A program made the position numbers and the translations under genes. Shown piece after piece: positions 9,272-18,019 of a stretch of 64,000 nucleotides of DNA; positions within the stretch are counted from its first letter, which is position 1, and every line of letters starts with the position of its first letter. Location: NCBI GenBank assembly GCA_947589245.1, contig CANQBD010000003.1, positions 1-64,000 on the forward strand, written 5' to 3'. This stretch comes from an uncultured Anaeroplasmataceae bacterium (GTDB taxonomy: Bacteria; Bacillota_I; Bacilli_A; Acholeplasmatales; Anaeroplasmataceae). The notes under the pieces were generated by a model. It saw only the letters and a list, made by a program, of their open reading frames with translations, had not been told where the DNA came from and searched no databases.

Positions 9272-10669
9272 TTATTTATTTAAATATTCATCTAAATTAG
9301 GAAAATAGGCATCAAGATATTTGCGTGTATTACTAATCATTTCTTTAAACAGCTTCAAACCGTCATCAAGTGTTAAATTACTACATAAAGCTTGATTCAT
9401 AAAGGAAGCAAAAATAACATCTAAATCCCGATTTTTAATTCCTAAATAACAAGTTTCAATATTATTGTTGGCTCTATAAACCATATTAAGAACGGCTTTT
9501 GGTAATGGTTTAGCAACAATTGGTTTAACCTGATTATTGGTGAAGATACAATTAGTTTCAACAATGCTACCCATTGGTAAATCTGGCATTTGACCAGTAT
9601 TAGGCAAATTGATGTTTGAAATAATTGTTTGATGACCTAAAATAGCCTTCAGCAAGTCAGTTGCTTCTTCACCAGAAGGTACTAATTCAATTGCTTTTTT
9701 ACCACTAGCCAAAAGCTTACTTTCAGCAATTCGTTCTTCTTGCTGTTTGATTCTAAAATCAACAGTTGTTAAGTTGAATTTCCAATCCTTAACCATTTGC
9801 GGATTTTTTAAATACCAATTAGGATTAACAAATTCAACTAAATGGCGATCACCAGCAGCCGCTAAAGCTTTATAACGACTATATAAATTCATCTTTACTT
9901 TATTACCATAGGCAAAACAATCATACTTAAATTGAAAACGATCAAAATATTCATAATAGCCTTCTTCATAATATTTTTCCATAAATTCAGGAATGAGGGC
10001 TAATAAATCATAATCCTTATAGCGAGCCTCTGTTATCCACGTAAAATGATTAATACCACTTGCATCAGTATAAATATCCTTACGATGAATATCAATACCT
10101 CTAGTTTCTCTTAAAACGAGACATAAGAACTCTTGAGCGTGGAAGACCTCGTGACAACAACCAAAAGCCTTGATACCAGGAAAGACATCATATAAGGTCT
10201 TAACACAAATACTCATAGGATTAGTAAAATTAATTACCCAAGCATCTGGACAAATTTCTTTAATACTTCTTGCAAATTCTTCATAAATTGGAACAGTTCG
10301 CATTGCCCTTAAAATTCCACCAGGGCCAGCTGTATCACCAACAGATTGATAGATGCCATATTTTTCGGGTGTATGAACATCACTTGCCATTTCCTTAAAG
10401 GTAGCTGGAAGTATTGAAATTATTACAAAATCAGCATTTTTCAAAACATCATTTAGTTTTTCATAAACTACATAATTAAATCTACTTTTTGTTGAACTAT
10501 TTTGATTAATTCTTTCACCTATTTCTTTATTTAAATAAGCCATAGGCAAATCAATATCATATAGACCAATTTCCCCACCTAAATCTGAAGATAAAGCTAA
10601 ATCCGTCATAAAAGTTCTAGCCCATTGCTTAGAACCACCACCAATATAAGCAATTTTAATTTTTGTCAT
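9272..10669 (-). CDS. GH4 family NAD/Mn-dependent glycosidase, alpha-glucuronidase-like motif
   Basis: A 465-residue GH4 glycosidase. These enzymes cleave glycosides by an NAD-assisted redox mechanism with a divalent metal. The N-terminus AYIGGGSKQWARTF is the NAD-binding loop, PGGILRAMRTVP and VINFTNPM are family blocks, and the metal-ligand cysteine/histidine block reads GCCHEVFHAQ. From memory, a CHEV tetrad marks the alpha-glucuronidase subgroup, whereas galactosidases carry CHS and phospho-glycosidases lack the histidine; I hold the substrate as probable only. It is cytoplasmic, with no signal peptide. The start is the ATG at 10669, overlapping the flavoprotein gene by 14 bases with GGGAAAGAAG upstream. 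Confidence 0.88.
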   Translation of the reverse strand: MTKIKIAYIGGGSKQWARTFMTDLALSSDLGGEIGLYDIDLPMAYLNKEIGERINQNSSTKSRFNYVVYEKLNDVLKNADFVIISILPATFKEMASDVHTPEKYGIYQSVGDTAGPGGILRAMRTVPIYEEFARSIKEICPDAWVINFTNPMSICVKTLYDVFPGIKAFGCCHEVFHAQEFLCLVLRETRGIDIHRKDIYTDASGINHFTWITEARYKDYDLLALIPEFMEKYYEEGYYEYFDRFQFKYDCFAYGNKVKMNLYSRYKALAAAGDRHLVEFVNPNWYLKNPQMVKDWKFNLTTVDFRIKQQEERIAESKLLASGKKAIELVPSGEEATDLLKAILGHQTIISNINLPNTGQMPDLPMGSIVETNCIFTNNQVKPIVAKPLPKAVLNMVYRANNNIETCYLGIKNRDLDVIFASFMNQALCSNLTLDDGLKLFKEMISNTRKYLDAYFPNLDEYLNK

Positions 10670-12209
10670 TTTCTTCTTTCCCTTCTGCAATTTTAATAGC
10701 TGTAAGAAGACCATCTAGAGCCGCACTCATAATACCACCTGCGTAACCGGCACCCTCACCAATCGGATATAGTCCCTTAAAGCTAGCTTCACGATTTTCA
10801 TCCCTTAGAATTCTTACAGGTGATGAACTTCTCGATTCAATTCCTACTAAGATGGCATCGGGATCGGCAAAACCATTAATCTTCTTTTGAAATTCATTAA
10901 GCCCCACCTTTAAACCATCAACGACAAAAGCAGGTAGACAATTATTTAAATCGGTCATAATTAGTCCATGCTGATAAGTTGTTTTAATACTTCTTTCTGT
11001 TTTAGCAATTTTACCTTCTAAAAATTCTTTTACGAGGTTGGCTGGTGCTCGATAATCTTTACCAATCTGATAAGCTAATCGCTCGTATTTTTCCTGGTAG
11101 TCTAAACCATCAAGCACCGCTTTACCATAATCACTAGGTCTTACATCAACCAGTAAAGCACTATTAGAATTTAAACCATCACGTTTATTGTTACTCATAC
11201 CATTTGTAACAATTGTCTCTTTATCAGCTGCCGAAGCTAAAACATAGCCACCTGGACACATACAAAAAGTGTAGATACCTCTCTCATTATGATGATAACT
11301 AAGCTTATAGTAAGCATGAGGTAAATATTTGGCAAAACTACCATATTGAGCTTCATCTATTTTAGAAGCAAGATGTTCAATTCGAACCCCCATTGAAAAA
11401 GCCTTAGGCTCCATTTTTAAAGCCATTTGACTATATAAATGTCTAATTGTGTCTTTAGCAGAATGACCAATTCCCAAAATTAAAAATTTAGTTTTAAAGT
11501 TGCCATTAGTAGTTTCAATATTGACTAAATCTTTTTCATGATAAGCATTTAAAAACTGAGTATTAAAGTGAAATTCTCCACCTAAGCTAATTATTTCTAA
11601 CCGAATATTTTTAACAACCTCTCTTAAAACATCCGTACCAATATGCGGCATACTATCATATAAGATATCTTCATTTGCACCATGTTTATATAGTTCATAT
11701 AAAATAAAATTATTGAGCTTGTTTTTACCATTAGTTGTTAGTTTACCATCAGAAAATGCTCCAGCTCCACCTTCACCAAACTGAACATTACTATTAGGAT
11801 TTAATTCTTTAGTTAAAATAAACTTTTCAACATCCTTAATGCGTTCTTCTATTTTGCTTCCTCTTTCAATGATAATAGGCTTAGCACCCGAGCGTGCCAA
11901 ATAAAGACTAGCAAAAATACCAGCTGGACCAAAGCCTACAATAATGGGCTGATATTCCTTATTCCATTTAGAGTACTTTAATTCTCTTAGCACTGGCACA
12001 TAAGACTTAAACTTTTGATTGTTGACTATTTTATTAGTTTCAATTAATAAACGATAATTATAATAAACTGCTTCCTTTTTTCTGGCATCAATTGACCTTG
12101 CTAAAATAGTAACCTTACAATCAGCAAGATGATATTTATTTTTAACTAAAAGTGTTAAATTCTGGTCTTGGCTGACTAATACTTTAAAATTATCTATTTG
12201 ATATTGCAT
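10656..12209 (-). CDS. FAD-dependent dehydrogenase of the COG2509 type
   Basis: A 517-residue flavoprotein. An N-terminal segment of about 90 residues precedes the FAD-binding motif IIVGFGPAGIFASLYLARSG near residue 90, followed by QFGEGGAGAFSDGKL and a C-terminal YPIGEGAGYAGGIMSAALDG block typical of uncharacterised COG2509 dehydrogenases. Cysteines near CMCPGG fit the family. The electron donor and acceptor are unknown. It overlaps the next flavoprotein upstream by 16 bases and the GH4 gene downstream by 14, so the three are one translationally coupled unit. Confidence 0.85.
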   Translation of the reverse strand: MQYQIDNFKVLVSQDQNLTLLVKNKYHLADCKVTILARSIDARKKEAVYYNYRLLIETNKIVNNQKFKSYVPVLRELKYSKWNKEYQPIIVGFGPAGIFASLYLARSGAKPIIIERGSKIEERIKDVEKFILTKELNPNSNVQFGEGGAGAFSDGKLTTNGKNKLNNFILYELYKHGANEDILYDSMPHIGTDVLREVVKNIRLEIISLGGEFHFNTQFLNAYHEKDLVNIETTNGNFKTKFLILGIGHSAKDTIRHLYSQMALKMEPKAFSMGVRIEHLASKIDEAQYGSFAKYLPHAYYKLSYHHNERGIYTFCMCPGGYVLASAADKETIVTNGMSNNKRDGLNSNSALLVDVRPSDYGKAVLDGLDYQEKYERLAYQIGKDYRAPANLVKEFLEGKIAKTERSIKTTYQHGLIMTDLNNCLPAFVVDGLKVGLNEFQKKINGFADPDAILVGIESRSSSPVRILRDENREASFKGLYPIGEGAGYAGGIMSAALDGLLTAIKIAEGKEENDKN

Positions 12210-13279
12210 AGCATCTCACCTATCAAAAGTCCACAACTAAAAGCAAACATCAAATTATAACCACCACAAGCCCCATCAACATCTAAAAGCTCACCACCGA
12301 CAAAAATATGAGGTTCGGTTTTCAAGGTTAAATCTTTATTAATCTGATCCAAATTAAGTCCACCAGAAACAACCTGACAAAATTCAAAATCATAGGTATC
12401 GAGAATGTCAAATGTAAGGTTTCTCAGATAGTGATTTAAATCCTGAAATTCACCTATATAGCTAGCCAGTTTATTATTTAAAAGACCTAATAATTCTTTT
12501 TTAGTATTAATATTAACATCATAATCAGGAACAAAATTAAGACTTAAATGACAATTATTTTTAGCTTTTAATTGATTATAATAATAAGATAAATTTAAGA
12601 CACAAATACCAGATATACCATCATTCTTAAAAATTACCTCACCCTGCTCTTGATGAATAAGCTTCGTACCTTGATATAAAGAGACTAAAGCCTTAGCTCT
12701 AACTCCACTTAAGTTCTTTGGATAATTAGCTAATTTAAACCCTACTAAACTAGGTCTTAGAGGGGTCATTTTTAAGTTTAAGGAGTTAAGATAATTGTTA
12801 TAGCCTACTTGTTTTGATTTAATCATTCCAGCCATTGAGCCACTTGCTAAAACTAAATAATCAAAGCCCTCATCTAAGTCATTAATAAAAAATTGCTTGT
12901 TTTTCTTCTCAATTTTTTTAACCTCAAAATTTTCGATTAAATTAGTTTTATTTTCAATTAAACAATTTAAAACTGTAAGTGATGATTCACTATAGGGATA
13001 GCTCCTTCCCTCACTATCTGTTTTAGTATATAACCCGATTCTTTGAAAAAAAACTAAAAGCTTAGCATACATTGCACCTACTAAGTCGGAAGCAAATTGA
13101 TTATTATAAAATTCACTTGTAATATTTGTATTATAAATATTAGCTTTGCCATTGCCACTAGCTAAAATCTTTTTACCAATCTTATTCTTTTCAAAAAGAG
13201 TATAAGAAATATTATTCTCTTGTAAAATGCGGGCTACTACTAACCCACAGGCTCCACCACCAATAATACCAACTTTCAT
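12194..13279 (-). CDS. HI0933/BaiN-like NAD(P)/FAD-dependent oxidoreductase
   Basis: A 361-residue flavoprotein of the HI0933 (YhiN/BaiN) family. The N-terminal VGIIGGGACGLVVARILQ is the dinucleotide-binding loop, KKILASGNGKANIYN is the family block, and GGELLDVDGACGGYNLMFAF closes the FAD domain. It is somewhat shorter than the 400 or so residues usual for the family. Two adjacent ATGs occur; the second (13279) is better spaced from AGGTGAT. The physiological substrate is not known; BaiN's proposed bile-acid role should not be carried over from sequence alone. Confidence 0.86.
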   Translation of the reverse strand: MKVGIIGGGACGLVVARILQENNISYTLFEKNKIGKKILASGNGKANIYNTNITSEFYNNQFASDLVGAMYAKLLVFFQRIGLYTKTDSEGRSYPYSESSLTVLNCLIENKTNLIENFEVKKIEKKNKQFFINDLDEGFDYLVLASGSMAGMIKSKQVGYNNYLNSLNLKMTPLRPSLVGFKLANYPKNLSGVRAKALVSLYQGTKLIHQEQGEVIFKNDGISGICVLNLSYYYNQLKAKNNCHLSLNFVPDYDVNINTKKELLGLLNNKLASYIGEFQDLNHYLRNLTFDILDTYDFEFCQVVSGGLNLDQINKDLTLKTEPHIFVGGELLDVDGACGGYNLMFAFSCGLLIGEMLCNIK

Positions 13280-13317
13280 CATATCACCTACTACCTAAAT
13301 TATCTAAAATATCAATC

Positions 13318-13779
13318 CTACTCGCAAAAACTGTATTTACTAAAATAGTCTTTTATTACATTAGCATTTGCTAAAGTCATTTCCTTCGGCAAGGTCTTTA
13401 AGTTAAACCATTTTACCTCTTTAACCTCATTAGGATCAAGTCGCAAATCACCATGAAAATGGTGACAAACATATACAATATCAATAGGAGAAACATCATC
13501 GCCATTGGGATATGTATAATGGGCTTCTTTACCCGAAACAATTTTAAAAAATTCAATTGAATCAAGTTCCAAGTTCAGTTCTTCCCTTATCTCGCGCCTT
13601 AAAGCTTCTTCAACTGATTCATCTATTTCAATTGAACCACCATGATAACCCCAAAGATTATTATCAGTCCGATGTTGAAGTAAGACATTACCTTTGCCAT
13701 CACCAATAATCACACAGGCACAAGGCATAATAAGCGTTCTATGCCAAACAAGCTTTCGAAGATCCATAATATAGCTCAT
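13318..13779 (-). CDS. Nudix hydrolase
   Basis: A 153-residue Nudix hydrolase. The Nudix box GX5EX7REUXEEXGU is complete between residues 46 and 68, with REIREEL providing the metal-binding glutamates. The family hydrolyses nucleoside diphosphates linked to another group; the substrate is not decided by the sequence. The start has an ideal GGAGGTAATT site. A 20-bp perfect palindrome covers its likely transcription start, suggesting repressor control. It precedes the flavoprotein pair and GH4 gene with a 38-base gap and may be read with them. Confidence 0.88.
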   Translation of the reverse strand: MSYIMDLRKLVWHRTLIMPCACVIIGDGKGNVLLQHRTDNNLWGYHGGSIEIDESVEEALRREIREELNLELDSIEFFKIVSGKEAHYTYPNGDDVSPIDIVYVCHHFHGDLRLDPNEVKEVKWFNLKTLPKEMTLANANVIKDYFSKYSFCE

Positions 13780-13797
13780 AATTACCTCCTAAACATT

Positions 13798-13817
13798 TAT
13801 AATAGTTAACTATTATA
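13798..13817. promoter_or_regulatory. Perfect 20-bp palindrome, possible operator
   Basis: TATAATAGTTAACTATTATA is an exact inverted repeat placed just after the -10 box of the Nudix promoter, covering the predicted +1. Such a site fits a dimeric repressor of the MarR kind; no repressor gene is adjacent. Confidence 0.5.
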
Positions 13818-13820
13818 ATT

Positions 13821-13849
13821 ATTATATAATATTTTTCTTAAATAAGCAA
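13821..13849 (-). promoter_or_regulatory. Promoter of the Nudix gene
   Basis: TTGCTT, a 17-base spacer and TATAAT on the minus strand. The -35 box overlaps the T-tract of the tRNA terminator. Confidence 0.65.
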
Positions 13850-13876
13850 AAATAAAGGACTGCCTAAACAGTCCTT
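13847..13876 (-). terminator. Terminator of the tRNA pair
   Basis: AAGGACTG and CAGTCCTT form an 8-bp stem with a TTTATTTTT tail on the minus strand, ten bases after tRNA-Thr. Confidence 0.85.
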
Positions 13877-13886
13877 ATATTTAAAC

Positions 13887-13960
13887 TGGTGCTCACTGCC
13901 AGAATCGAACTAGCCTTTTATCCTTACCATGGATACGTTCTACCGATGAACTAAGCAAGC
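13887..13960 (-). tRNA. tRNA-Thr (GGT)
   Basis: The 74-base minus-strand sequence folds as a full cloverleaf. The anticodon stem TATCC/GGATA holds loop ATGGTAA, giving anticodon GGT. The T-arm is GCTAG-TTCGATT-CTGGC. The acceptor GCTTGCT pairs with AGTGAGC using two G-T wobbles, and CCA is encoded. It follows tRNA-Gln by five bases. Confidence 0.93.
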
Positions 13961-13965
13961 AATAT

Positions 13966-14040
13966 TGGCAGCAGCTATAGGGTTCGAACCTATGAATAAC
14001 GGGGTCAGAGTCCGTTGCCTTACCACTTGGCTAAGCTGCT
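13966..14040 (-). tRNA. tRNA-Gln (CTG)
   Basis: The 75-base minus-strand sequence has acceptor AGCAGCT paired with AGCTGCT, discriminator G, encoded CCA, and T-arm ATAGG-TTCGAAC-CCTAT. The anticodon loop CTCTGAC gives CTG. The last pair of the anticodon stem is an A-C mismatch, the one irregularity. It is the first of a two-tRNA transcript. Confidence 0.9.
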
Positions 14041-14055
14041 AAAAGTCGCATAATT

Positions 14056-14084
14056 ATTCTATCATAAACTCCTTTAATTGTAAA
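14056..14084 (-). promoter_or_regulatory. Promoter of the tRNA pair
   Basis: TTTACA, 17 bases, then TAGAAT on the minus strand, placing the transcription start a few bases before tRNA-Gln. Confidence 0.7.
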
Positions 14085-14109
14085 TAAAAAAAGGAGGACT
14101 AAATCCTCC
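14085..14109 (-). terminator. Terminator of eno
   Basis: GGAGGA and TCCTCC form a stem followed by seven Ts on the minus strand, ten bases after the enolase stop. Confidence 0.9.
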
Positions 14110-14119
14110 AAAATTTATT

Positions 14120-15445
<1,326 letters not shown>

Positions 15446-15474
15446 TTAATTTTAATTGTTTTCTACCATTTGGT

Positions 15475-15480
15475 ATTATA
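15475..15480 (-). promoter_or_regulatory. -10 box of the eno promoter
   Basis: TATAAT on the minus strand, 45 bases before the enolase start. The -35 position (TGAAAA) is poor. Confidence 0.45.
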
Positions 15481-15539
15481 CTATATTTTGTTTCTTTTTT
15501 CATAGAATATTAAATCCATTTTTAAAGAAAACGTTTTAC

Positions 15540-16217
15540 TTATTTTTTTCCAGCATTTTCATCTGATTGATGATTTTGGCCAAAGGATACCATATCATAT
15601 AAAATCTTCAAACGCTTATGAATTGGCCAAGTAACAATTAGCACAATGCTAGCTAATAAAACATTAAATGGTAAAACAGCACATAACAAATAATAAAACA
15701 TAAAATTATCAGTTGTTATTTCCTTAATTGCCCCACCACTTATTGTCCTAAAAGCCGAACTAGAAGCCCAAATAATAGCATCCATACCACCAGGAATTAC
15801 TGCGGAATAAAAAGGAATATTAATGCACGCATTAGTAATAATCCCCATTAAAACCCATAACCCAAAGGCTAGTAAAAAGGCATATAATTCTTTATGCTTA
15901 AAGTTTGTTTTATGATACATTAGCCCAGCCCCTAAGGCCACTGGTAAGCCTATTAAAAAATCGGCAGTTTCACCTACACACATTGTTGAAGTAGCAGGCA
16001 ATTTAATTAGAAATCTTACTAATACACAAATTGCTCCATCAACTGGTCCTAGCATAAAAGCACATATAACAATGGGAATCATTGAAAAATTAACTTCTAA
16101 AAAAACAGGAAAAATCGGTAAAGAAAATTTAGGAACAATTGTATATAATAAAGCCGATAAAGCTGCAAAAATAGCCACAAAGGACATCCGTTTAATTAAC
16201 TGTTGATTCTTCTTCAT
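15540..16217 (-). CDS. ribU: Riboflavin ECF transporter substrate-binding subunit RibU
   Basis: A 225-residue ECF-transporter S component with six hydrophobic segments. The N-terminal basic stretch is followed by SFVAIFAALSALLY, and the PVFLEVNFSMIPIVICAFMLGP block is typical of RibU-like S components. The FMN riboswitch and transcription attenuator directly upstream identify the ligand as riboflavin or FMN. It works with an energising EcfA/A'/T module encoded elsewhere. AAGGAGT precedes the ATG. The C-terminal 15 residues (GQNHQSDENAGKK) are a hydrophilic tail. Confidence 0.93.
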   Translation of the reverse strand: MKKNQQLIKRMSFVAIFAALSALLYTIVPKFSLPIFPVFLEVNFSMIPIVICAFMLGPVDGAICVLVRFLIKLPATSTMCVGETADFLIGLPVALGAGLMYHKTNFKHKELYAFLLAFGLWVLMGIITNACINIPFYSAVIPGGMDAIIWASSSAFRTISGGAIKEITTDNFMFYYLLCAVLPFNVLLASIVLIVTWPIHKRLKILYDMVSFGQNHQSDENAGKK

Positions 16218-16238
16218 ATTATTTACTCCTTTACTAAC

Positions 16239-16271
16239 AAAAAAAAATCCCCAATATTACTTCAGGGATCA
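16239..16271 (-). terminator. FMN riboswitch expression platform (attenuator)
   Basis: ATCCC and GGGAT form a stem followed by nine Ts on the minus strand, between the aptamer and the ribU ribosome site. It terminates transcription when FMN is bound. Confidence 0.8.
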
Positions 16272-16292
16272 TTTTAATTAAAAAAGTAAATA

Positions 16293-16399
16293 ACTTCTCT
16301 CATCCAGACTTTACTGTCGGTGTAGGAATTGCACCTACTCATGCAAAAATGCTCGCGGACTATTACCGCCGGTATGGAATTACACCAAACCCCGAAGTA
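16293..16399 (-). ncRNA. FMN riboswitch (RFN element)
   Basis: The minus strand reads CTTCGGGG, then GGTGTAATTCCATACCGGCGGTA, GTCCGCGAGC, GGTGCAATTCCTACACCGAC, AGTAAAGTCTGGATGAGAGAAG, split here only by description. These are the conserved blocks of the RFN aptamer in order. It lies 12 bases after the gpmI stop and controls ribU. Confidence 0.97.
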
Positions 16400-16410
16400 T
16401 TTAAAATTTA

Positions 16411-17937
16411 TTATTTTACAAGTAAGGACTTAGAAGTCATCTCACTTGGTACTTCTACACCCATTAATTCTAATAAGGTAGGAGCAATATCAGATAAAAT
16501 ACCATTTCTTAGCTTAACATTTTTATCGGTAACAACAACTGGTACTAAATTAGTTGTATGAGCAGTAAACGGCTTACCTTCTTCATCAAGAAGCTTCTCA
16601 GCATTACCATGATCAGCAGTGATTAAAGCAACACCACCAACATTTTCTAAGGCTCTAACACAACGACCAACACACTCATCAACAGTCTCAACTGCTTTAA
16701 CTGCAGCTGGAATGACACCGGTATGACCAACCATATCACAATTAGCAAAATTAAGAATTATACAATCATATTTCTGACTTTCAATGGCCTTAACTACCTT
16801 ATCACAAACTTCATAAGCGCTCATTTCAGGTTGTAAATCATAAGTTGCAACCTTTGGTGAATTAACTAAAATACGATCAGCACCAACAATCTCCCGATCA
16901 GCACCACCATCAAAGAAGAAAGTAACATGCGCATATTTTTCTGTTTCAGCAATTCTTAATTGTTTTAAACCAGCCTTAGAAACAACATCACCAAAAAGAT
17001 TATCTAGTTTTTGTAAACCAAAGGCTAAAGGCCCTTTAACACTATCAGCATACTTCATCATTGATACAAAGAAAACATCCTTTGGAGCATGTTCTAAATT
17101 CATACGATATTGTTTCTCAGGATTATAAACAATTCCTGTAGGATTAGAAATACAAGTTGCAATTTGAATTGCTCTATCTGGTCTAAAATTAGCAAATACT
17201 ACTGAATCACCACTTTCAACCATACCATTTTTATCAGATACAAAAGGCTTCATAAATTCATCAGTAATCCCTTCTTTATAGGAAGCCTCAATACCAGCAA
17301 ATGGGTCAGCAAAGAATGGAGCATCTGCAATAGTCATAGCATCAAAAGCAACTTGAATACGATCATAATTTTTATCACGATCCATACCATAATATCTACC
17401 GCCGACAGTAGCTACCTTAACCTTACCTTCAGCAACAATCTTTTTTAAATAAACTGCAGCACTCTTAGGAGCTACATCACGACCATCTAAGAAAGCATGA
17501 TAATAAACATCCTTAATACCAAGTTCATGAGCTAATTGAGCAACCGCAATAATGTGAGCAGTGTGAGAGTGAACACCACCATCACTACATAAACCAAAAA
17601 TATGAAACTTCTTATTATTCTTCTTTGCTCGTTCAATAGCCTCTACTATTGCTTCATTATGCTTAAATTCACCAGTCTTAATGGCATTATTAATTCTAGA
17701 TAATGATTGCCAAACAATCCGCCCGGCCCCAATATTCATGTGTCCTACCTCAGAATTACCCATTTGACCCTCAGGTAAACCAACTGCCTCACCACTGGCT
17801 TCTAAGGTTTTAGTATCATATTCTTTAAATATTCTTTCTAAATTTGGCTGTTTAGCTAAACTAACAGCATTTCCTTTGGAGGCTTCTGCTAAACCATAGC
17901 CATCCATAATTATTAACATAACTGGTCTTTTCTTCAT
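16411..17937 (-). CDS. gpmI: 2,3-bisphosphoglycerate-independent phosphoglycerate mutase
   Basis: A 508-residue manganese-dependent mutase interconverting 3- and 2-phosphoglycerate. The motifs are LIIMDGYG (first metal aspartate), QMGNSEVGHMNIGAGR with the phospho-serine, SDGGVHSHTAH, DGRD, FANFRPDRAIQI and ITADHGNAE. The ATG at 17937 is chosen because GTGGAGGATATT fits it; an in-frame ATG 21 bases upstream has no ribosome site. A TATAAT box sits at 17964-17969. Enolase, the next glycolytic enzyme, lies 1 kb downstream beyond ribU. Confidence 0.97.
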   Translation of the reverse strand: MKKRPVMLIIMDGYGLAEASKGNAVSLAKQPNLERIFKEYDTKTLEASGEAVGLPEGQMGNSEVGHMNIGAGRIVWQSLSRINNAIKTGEFKHNEAIVEAIERAKKNNKKFHIFGLCSDGGVHSHTAHIIAVAQLAHELGIKDVYYHAFLDGRDVAPKSAAVYLKKIVAEGKVKVATVGGRYYGMDRDKNYDRIQVAFDAMTIADAPFFADPFAGIEASYKEGITDEFMKPFVSDKNGMVESGDSVVFANFRPDRAIQIATCISNPTGIVYNPEKQYRMNLEHAPKDVFFVSMMKYADSVKGPLAFGLQKLDNLFGDVVSKAGLKQLRIAETEKYAHVTFFFDGGADREIVGADRILVNSPKVATYDLQPEMSAYEVCDKVVKAIESQKYDCIILNFANCDMVGHTGVIPAAVKAVETVDECVGRCVRALENVGGVALITADHGNAEKLLDEEGKPFTAHTTNLVPVVVTDKNVKLRNGILSDIAPTLLELMGVEVPSEMTSKSLLVK

Positions 17938-18019
17938 AATATCCTCCACAAAATCCATAATATATTATAAACCAATTAAATTAAAAGTTCCATTATTTTT
18001 TAAAAATTAGATAATTTTA

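Noticed and set aside
12194-13279. Bile-acid dehydratase or reductase activity by analogy with BaiN
   Set aside because: The HI0933 family is broad and no bai genes are present, so the specific role cannot be inferred.
15523-15535. AAAACGTTTT resembling a CcpA cre site upstream of eno
   Set aside because: Three mismatches to the cre consensus and location at the ribU 3' end; too weak to call.
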